A program made the translations under genes and the position numbers. Below, piece by piece: positions 57,513-64,000 of a stretch of 64,000 nt of DNA. The stretch is from Desarmillaria ectypa (Eukaryota > Basidiomycota > Agaricomycetes > Agaricales > Physalacriaceae): assembly GCA_030407005.1 (NCBI GenBank), contig JAUDYN010000004.1:2108001-2172000 (forward strand), written 5' to 3'. Numbering within the stretch: the stretch's first letter is position 1; each line of letters begins with the position of its first letter. The notes beneath the pieces were generated by a model. That model did no database searches. It worked only from the letters and a program-made list of their open reading frames with translations, and was not told the origin of the DNA.

Positions 57513-59307
57513 CTAGTCTTCCTTGGTATCTTTTCCATCGTCTTCACCGTCGTCCTCATCGTCGGAACGCTCATCGTCAGTCACTGATGTCATAAGAGCC
57601 CTGCATAAGACAAGTTAGGGCTTTAAATCTACATGAGATAAGAACATCTATTACCTGTACAGAATGCGCATGATCAGATAGTACCAGAAGAGGTTGAGGA
57701 CCTGGAGTAGTGCAATGGGTACGAAGATCTGATACTTCATCCACCAAGGCAACCATACACCCTCTGAGGGATCCCATAATCTTGTATGCTCACTTACAAC
57801 AGGAAGGGTGAGTAGAAGAGCCACTGAAACAGAATTTACGCACGGAATAAGATCAAATTCGGTCCATACCGAATACAGTATTATAAGATTCAGGATATGC
57901 CGGAAGTATCTGAACAACGAACATCTGTCCAATGTCAAGGTAGGAATAGAGTGACGTACGTCCAGATGCCAATGAAAAGGGCGAATGAAACGATTTTGGC
58001 CCGTTCCCACTGGATGTAATTGAGGAGCTTCGAGAACTTGTAAAAACGTAAATAGGCAGGCGTAGATAATATTTGACGAATACCCTACAGCTAGCGATGT
58101 GTCTGGAATATCCATACTCATGTAAACAGCGTTGCCGATTAGCGTGAGGTTAACGAGGTAGCTCCACCTTCAAAAGATGTCAAAGGTGATTTATGGAAGG
58201 TTCAGTGCAACCTACCCCACCAGCCAGATAGTGACGATGTGGTGCGCTACTAATTCGTTGTAATCTTTGCGCGGCTTCTCGAATTTTAGAAGCATAACGA
58301 GTAGCTGCTGAGACCAATACGCCATCTGCATGAGATAGTAACGCTTCAGTTCTGGTTCCATATCCCAATGGGGGTAGTCTATATGCACGGTCAACGTCGG
58401 AGGAAACTCATGTCTAGAAAACCAACCAATCCAGAAGTATTCAGTTCGGTACCACCATGTTGGCAGTTGGTGCATGATACGCTGGGAAGGAGTTAGGTTG
58501 GTGGCTTCGAAGGCCATACTGATAAGAACTAACCAAACCCCAACACCCCATAATGAAGAAGTAGAACACAGCGTACCCCTGTTCACCGAAACGGTCGAGT
58601 TTACCTTCTTTGCGAATTCCAAAGTATTTAGCGATAGGTCGACAGATGTTGATGGTGACAAATTGGCGAACCATGGACCAGAAGACAATGTGATAAGCAA
58701 TAAAGGCCAGGTCAAACCAGCCTTTTTGGTACCGCGGGGCGTCAGGTGTTGAGGTGGGGATATAATGCGACAGGAGAAAGAAGACGCCAAAAGGATTTGC
58801 GCTTTGGGTATCGGGGTATGGCCCAAGAACGGGGGAAATAATAGGCTCTAAGGACTTTCCTAGCCATGGGGCCAGTACTTCCCAGTTCACGTACAACACC
58901 ACAGGAACGATGAGCAGCTTGAATGCTTCCGCTGAGCAGCAGACAGGGTTAGCCTGAAGAGCGTGCATATAATAGTAAATAGTTTACCTGGTTCAATTGC
59001 CCACCGCAGCCACGGAGACACAGGTGGGCGCGAAAAAGTACGGCCCCGAAACGGTGACGCACTCCGTTCTTCCACGGGCGTCAAGCTGCCCAACGGTCTG
59101 TACGTCGATGTTAATACCGAAAGAAATTCTCAAGGAAAAGGGCGTACGTCTGAGGCATAAAAGAACCGGCAAGGTGGTGGGCAGGATCGTGTCTAAAAGA
59201 CGGTTAACTCCTGGGAAATCCTTTGCGTATGAGACCCACTCGATTCGGTCGGTAATGACTGTGAAGGAACTGCGCCGTTTTTTACTCTTTGCTGACGATG
59301 GCGACAT
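57513..59307 (-). CDS. LAG1: Ceramide synthase, TLC domain (Lag1/Lac1)
   Basis: ER acyl-CoA:sphingoid base N-acyltransferase. The likely start is ATG 59305-59307 (MSPSSAKSKKRRSSFTVITD), joined by an intron with donor ATCGA|GTGGGT to SLTPVEERSASPFRGRTFSR. That first junction is inferred, since the second exon itself has no in-frame ATG. Then PPVSPWLRWAIEPA and helices AFKLLIVPVVLYVNWEVLAP, WFDLAFIAYHIVFWSMVRQF, and the TLC core: KFGIRKEGKLDRFGEQGYAV-like text, GYAVFYFFIMGCWGL, WWYRTEYFWIGWFSRHEFPP, YYLMQMAYWSQQLLVMLLKF, EKPRKDYNELVAHHIVTIWL with the catalytic His-His, SYLVNLTLIGNAVYMSMDIP. The C-terminus is acidic (DDEDDGEDGKDTKED), TAG at 57513-57515. Confidence 0.9.
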
Positions 59308-59424
59308 GAAGGAAGGAGCCTTGCTGGCGGTGACGGTGATGGTGAGAGAAGGACGTTTTCCGGTTAACTCTTTTCCCCTGAAGTTCTATCACGACGACGG
59401 CAGGCCACGGCATTTTCCGTCCCA
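59308..59424. promoter_or_regulatory. Divergent promoter, LAG1 / REX3
   Basis: 117 bp between two head-to-head start codons if the LAG1 start at 59307 is right. GC-richer than its surroundings. Confidence 0.4.
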
Positions 59425-61246
59425 ATGTTCTCTTCACAACATCTCTTTCAAAACGTGCAATGTCCTGAATATCCCAGCTGTACGCGTCAGAATTGCATAT
59501 TTTCGCATCGTGCAGACCTCCCATTGCCGCCACCATTGATTGTATCGAGCAATGAAGGAAAGACAGCAACTACGAGCACGCGTCAGTTGCCGAGCACTGC
59601 GGGCCCGTCCGTAGTTCCCACCAAACGGGCCTCGGTCTCGATACTTCCTCGAACGTCTAGTAATCTGGTGGGAGAGCCACCGCGAAAGCAGCAGGTAGTT
59701 GGCACTGGTACCGGCGCAGGACGAAAACAAAATCCGATACCTGTCGCGTCGACTTCCTCTGTGAGTCCTATTATCGTCGTTCTTCGCTCAAATCTGAATT
59801 TTATAAGTCTGCTGGCCAACCTGTTCTCAGAGTGTCTGCCGCATCGTCTCGTGTGGCTGTTCCAGTGCGACAGACCATGCTCAGAACACTCTACGATCAT
59901 TTCAAAGTGCTATACGAGAAAATATTGCCCAAGAATCCAGATATTGCTTCCGAACACGCGCTCCGACAAGAGGACGAGGTGTACCAGAAGTCGACCAAAG
60001 CATCGTATCGTGTTGTGAGTATATAGCAACATTTAACATGTCTGCTGTTCTCATGATTAGCAGGCCGTAATACATTGTGCTGCTTCATTGAAACGACGCC
60101 AGATACCCGATTCCATATATCATGCCTCCGTGGGTACTTCAGAAGATCTTGCGGTGCGTGCGGAGGCTCGAAATTCCATTAAGTGCCTTCGTCTTACGCG
60201 TGCACACCTGGAGCCACACCTTTTGTCTTTGGAAACTATGCGTACTTGGGGTTACATTGTAGACATACCCGAAGGTAAAGGCAGTTCTGAACCCAGTCGA
60301 GAAGGACAGACTGTAGTCTGTGAACGGTGCCGAGAGCCATTTCTGGTAACACTTCACCCCTTGCAGGATGAATGTCTTCATCACTGGGGTAGGCCGTATT
60401 CCAAGAAGACCAGTGGTATGACCATCTTCTATGAACTTACAAGACCTTACTCTGCATACAGGTCAGCGTGAACGAGTGTACAGCTGCTGTTCGAAATCTG
60501 TTACAGAGAACGAAGGTTGTATTCGGGGACCACACGTGTTCTATGAATCGGATCCCAGTGCTCTACATGCCCGACATTCGTTCTCGTTTCTCAAGTCCAC
60601 TCCTTCGGCTCAAGAGATTGTCGCCCTCGATTGTGAGATGATCTATACCACAGGAGGGATGCGTGTCGCCCGTGTTTCTGTGGTTGATGGCACGGGCGCC
60701 GAAGTCTTTGATGAGTTGGTTCGGATGGATGATGGTGTCTATGTGCTGTCCGTACCTTCTTCTCTTTTGCGTGCTCTTATTTCATCATCTTTCTAGGGAC
60801 TTCAATACTCGGTTTTCTGGTATCACCGAAGAAGCATATGCTACGGCGACTCGGCCATTATCTGAGATTAGACAGGCTCTAGATGCGATTATCAGCTCAA
60901 GTACTATCCTCATTGGCCACGGTCTCGAGAACGATTTGAGAACGCTGCGCATTGTACATCATCAATGCATCGATACTGCCATCATGTTTCCACATCCAGC
61001 TGGTCATCCCTATCGGAAAGCATTAAGAGACCTGTGAGCCTTGAGTAACAGCATATGAAGTCCTGTCTGATGGACCTTTGTAGTGCCCGTGAGCATCTCG
61101 GCATCAGAATTCAGGCCGGTGGGAGTGCAGTAGGGCATTCTTCAATAGAGGACTCTGTCGCTACCCTGGATCTCGTGCGGTGGTTCGTACTGGAGAAGCA
61201 GAAAGTGTCCCCATCGAAGCCAACCTCTCCCACGAAACCCAGTTAA
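59425..61246 (+). CDS. REX3: RNA exonuclease Rex3 (REXO1-like)
   Basis: DEDDh 3'-5' exonuclease that trims RNase MRP RNA, snRNAs and rRNA precursors. The ATG at 59425 opens MFSSQHLFQNVQCPEYPSC, where a CCCH zinc finger (C-x5-C-x4-C-x3-H: CPEYPSCTRQNCIFSH) follows. A disordered linker leads to RVSAASSRVAVPVRQTMLRT, CAASLKRRQIPDSIYH, and CERCREPFLVTLHP. The exonuclease domain has IVALDCEMIYTTGGMRVARV (ExoI, D and E), ILIGHGLENDLRTLRIVHHQ (ExoII Asp) and GHSSIEDSVATLDLVRWF (ExoIII His and Asp). All four catalytic acids and the His are present. Introns lie near 59757-59825, 60013-60063, 60415-60461, 60747-60800 and 61036-61085. TAA is at 61244-61246. Confidence 0.9.
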
Positions 61247-61383
61247 TTCCGTGGACTCGACAGCGGACCCTTCTCTTTACCCTTTAGTGACATTACTGGA
61301 CTGCTAGCATTATTGGGCAGAATATTGATACCTCTAGCATATCATCTATGTAGAACTGCAATTGTATAATATGTAGCATATCA
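61247..61383. other. Intergenic between convergent REX3 and ERJ5
   Basis: 137 bp, AT-rich, with ATATCATCTATG and TATAATATG. Shared 3' UTR. Confidence 0.5.
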
Positions 61384-62757
61384 TCACCGCTTCGCTGATG
61401 ACTTTTTAGTCGCTTTTCTTCTCCGTCCGCCGGCTTTGCTAACAGGGACATATTTTGCGTTACCATTGCTTGGTGTTACGGTGCCACTGCCTCCCGACTC
61501 CGAGTCGTCATCACCAACACTATACCCCTCATTAGCACTATCTCCAGGAGAATCATTAACATTTGTAGATGTCTGGGCAACCACTTTGTTATAGGCGCCA
61601 CTGACGAAGGTCAGGAACCACGTTCTCATGATATGCGGCGGCGTTGCGGCTGAGGAATCCAGTAATTCCATATCTCCAGTAGGGTCAAGCTAAAGGGGGA
61701 GGACATAATGCCTGTCAGCAATGTTCAATCTGGGCCGCCTTATACACGCACGATGTAAACATTCATCCCTTCAACAACCATGTCAATAGAGCGACCCCGA
61801 ACCTGAAGGAGATTTCCATCTTCATCGTAGCGAGCGTTTCCTCCGGACAGATTGACTTTGACCTATCATCAGAGACGAAGAGGCGATGAACATTGATAGA
61901 GAAAGCAGACGGCGGCTGACAGACCTTCCTTTGACCTTCAACAGGTATCATCTTGGGTCCCCATGCAGCTAATCGAGCATTCTGCCGAATGCGCTCTATG
62001 CGTTCTATGTCCCTTCTATAATTCATTTTCTGGATAATGTATTGCAAAGACGATGTCAGAACCGTCAAGAACACCAACACGCTCTGATAAATGATACATA
62101 TGAGCAACGCATACTGCATCAAATGGAACGATCAGCACTCACCCCAAGTCCTGGCCTGAATCGCGAATAGTAGTACCCCGTTCCTCTCCACTTAGGCACT
62201 CCGTTCTTGTAAAAGAAGTCGTAACTTCACACAAGTAATAATGATCAGGGCCAGCACTTGGCATATTATCAGCGGGGTAACGTTACCGTTTTCTGCTCTC
62301 AGGATTCCTCAAGATGGTTGATACGACACCCAAACGGGCGAATCGTTCGTGTATCTTTTTATTGTTCGGATTCTTGTCAGGACTAGGAATTATGGGTCCG
62401 ATGAGAAGGAAAGCGCTGTAAGTTGCAAATGTGAACGCACTGCAACTGCATGCTCATTTTTCTGTACGCTTTTGCGATCTCCGACGTAGTAGCAGTATGG
62501 GGGACATCGAGCCAAGAATAGAATGTCGTCCCCTTGCCTTCAGAAGCTTCTACCGCGCTGACGAGGTCGAAAATTTCATGGTCTTCCTGTTACTGCATGA
62601 GTACACGACCCATCTACGTGTCCTCGGACATGCTCACCTTTTCCCATCTTTAATAAAATATCCATGTTAAGAAGAGTCGACTGCATATAAGAATCACTCA
62701 CGCAGCAACGGTCGTTACCAGAACGACCAGGTATGCGAGGAAGAGAGCAAACCTCAT
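61384..62757 (-). CDS. ERJ5: ER membrane J-protein, Erj5 type
   Basis: The ATG at 62755-62757 opens a signal sequence ([20 protein letters not shown]). Exon 2 gives [20 protein letters not shown], then the J domain: [20 protein letters not shown] and RKMSMQL, with the HPD motif rebuilt across a 58-nt intron (CA|T CCT GAC), then [20 protein letters not shown] and [14 protein letters not shown]. Next come [14 protein letters not shown] and a membrane helix ([20 protein letters not shown]) and [20 protein letters not shown]. The C-terminal cytosolic part is Ser/Asp-rich and ends KKSSAKR. The N-terminal J domain faces the lumen and would work with BiP (family knowledge). Stop TGA at 61384-61386. 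Shares an 89-bp divergent promoter with RRN7. Confidence 0.87.
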
Positions 62758-62846
62758 TTTGGTGGTCCACAAAACGGCCAGCAAATGAAATTCTCAGGCG
62801 CGAATTTGCACGTGACGCTATACTTTCCTTCCCTCCTAGAAACATA
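62758..62846. promoter_or_regulatory. Divergent promoter, ERJ5 / RRN7
   Basis: 89 bp between two head-to-head start codons. It has a pyrimidine-rich stretch (CTTTCCTTCCCTCC) close before the RRN7 ATG. Confidence 0.45.
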
Positions 62847-64000
62847 ATGGCGCCTCGTCGTCGTTGCCCTGTATGTCAGTCGCGTCAATGGCACAAAGAG
62901 CCTTCAAGTGGTCTTATTGCATGCAGGGAAGGACACATCCTTCAGGTAAGACTTATTCAATTCATCATGCCGTATTAATATTGGTGGGTACAGAATTACC
63001 GCAATGAAACTACTACCGAGGCAGAAGATCTAGGTGGTGCTCATGCTATGCTAAAACGTACCATAAAGTCGGGGCGAAAAAAGGCTGAAGATGTGGGTCT
63101 TGGCCGCGCAAATCCTCAGTGTTCGTCCCAGAAATGCCAAACTTCAACTCAACTTGACAAAACATACTTGCAGTGTACCATGGCACGAGGGGAACGTACC
63201 TCTATTACCAGTGCCTTCAACTTATTTTCCGGAAACAGATTACTGCCTTGACAAGGCTGTGGAATCTACCATCAGAGTTTGAGGTAAATTGTTTCTCGGC
63301 CTTTATCAAATACTGGACTGGTTTACGAAAGCACAGCTGGTTTGCCGGGACATCTGGGCCTTAAACTTGACACTTCTACCAGAGCATCCTCCGCCCGAGC
63401 CGTATCATTATGTTCATGGCGAAAATGCGGGCTCACAAGACGATGATGACCAGGATCCCTTGTCTGATAAGAACGACGAAGACGGGGATGACGATCAGAT
63501 TCTCGCCACTCTTCAGGCGGATACCAGTTCTGAATCTGAGTCTGAACGTGAAGATGGGGACGGATCCGGATGTGAAGAACCAAAGCAAACACGGAAGAAA
63601 CGTTCGCCTAATCTAAACAAGTACAGATCGGTGACTAGTACCGTTGCGGTGCTCATGCTAGCGTGTTGGACAATGAGAATTCCGGTCATGTTTCGTGACT
63701 TCATCAGGTCAGTGATTCGCTAGCTGCCCTTGCGTATCAGATTGATTCACAGACGTCTTAAGCGCCATCGAAGCATACGATCTGCCGTATTTAGATCCAG
63801 TTCGGCTTTTACCTCCGACCATGGTGGCTCATTTGACGAGAGCCAAGATCCAATCATTATCGATGCAGGTAAATACAGTTTAGAGCCGGTCATTTTTGTG
63901 TTACTAAATAATGAATCACTCGAATTCAAGTGGCCCCCCCGAACATTGACTCTCCATAATCTGACGTCAAGATTAGCAAAGAAGATGCATGCGCTATTTG
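62847..64000 (+). CDS. RRN7: RNA polymerase I core factor subunit Rrn7/TAF1B, 3' end missing
   Basis: Partial: it runs off the right edge of the window. The ATG at 62847 opens MAPRRRCPVCQSRQWHKEPS with the N-terminal zinc ribbon (C-x2-C-x15-C-x3-H; second half GLIACREGHILQ). After an intron come NYRNETTTEAEDLGGAHAML, the B-reader-like TIKSGRKKAEDVGLG, and then the first cyclin fold: GTYLYYQCLQLIFRKQITAL, TRLWNLPSEFE, LVCRDIWALNLTLLPEHPPP. A long acidic insert (about 63430-63590) and a basic block follow, then KYRSVTSTVAVLMLACWTMR, the second fold. Rrn7/TAF1B is the TFIIB-like subunit that brings Pol I to the rDNA promoter. The acidic insert is common in fungal members. Confidence 0.85.

Noticed and set aside
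59000..59540. 180-codon open frame on the + strand between LAG1 and REX3
   Set aside because: It overlaps LAG1 exon 1 on the other strand and the start of REX3 in another frame, and its translation has no recognisable features.
1..64000. A defence system, secondary-metabolite cluster, transposon or viral remnant
   Set aside because: I searched both strands for polyketide or non-ribosomal synthase, terpene cyclase, reverse transcriptase, transposase, NLR and capsid-like sequence and saw none. The content is housekeeping.
408..64000. Reb1-type factor and RRN7 as a Pol I gene pair
   Set aside because: They lie at opposite ends of the window, 60 kb apart, with some 30 unrelated genes between them.

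Overview
The window is nuclear DNA of a filamentous basidiomycete, most likely an agaricomycete. Genes lie on both strands about every 2 kb. Nearly all are cut by short introns of about 50-60 nt with GT...AG ends. The proteins are ordinary fungal housekeeping ones: orotidine decarboxylase, cobalamin-independent methionine synthase, xylitol dehydrogenase, ribosomal proteins and a CENP-A type histone. I see no rRNA, tRNA, transposon or CRISPR array. Gene models were assembled by hand from frame continuity and splice signals; intron borders marked as unresolved should be treated as approximate.

Layout, 0-9 kb: a Reb1-type Myb DNA-binding protein (-), an uncharacterised acidic protein (+), mitochondrial EF-G2 (-), Ste14 methyltransferase (+) and ribosomal protein L9 (-). 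9-22 kb: PCF11 and a Swt1-like PIN nuclease in tandem (+), a Sur1-type sphingolipid mannosyltransferase (+), an MFS transporter (-), the pseudouridine synthase PUS7 (-) and, divergent from it by only 61 bp, URA3 (+). 22-34 kb: a one-exon GNAT acetyltransferase (-), a Bsd2/NDFIP-type membrane adaptor (-), a single-finger C2H2 protein (-), a CCDC97-like protein (+), xylitol dehydrogenase (-), MET6 (+) and a small 148-residue protein of unknown function (-). 34-49 kb: a DUF2985-type membrane protein (-), a 9.4-kb Fmp27/BLTP2 bridge-like lipid transfer protein (-) and DNA polymerase epsilon subunit B (-). 49-64 kb: a PHAF1-like protein (+), a small Tma17-like coiled-coil protein (-), an Sdt1-type nucleotidase (-), ribosomal protein L6 (+), COX18 (+), CENP-A/Cse4 (-), a Gfd2/YDR514C-like nuclease-fold protein (+), ceramide synthase (-), the exonuclease Rex3 (+), an Erj5-type ER J-protein (-) and the 5' part of RRN7/TAF1B (+), which runs off the end.

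There is no dedicated gene cluster or defence island here. The strongest organisational theme is compact head-to-head pairs that share a promoter of roughly 60-175 bp. The points most worth a second look are a 9-residue expansion of loop 1 in the CENP-A histone, RGG boxes inside PUS7, a GC-AG intron in URA3, two CACGTG boxes in front of MET6, introns that end exactly at the start codon of both ribosomal protein genes, and two or three genes with no recognisable family.
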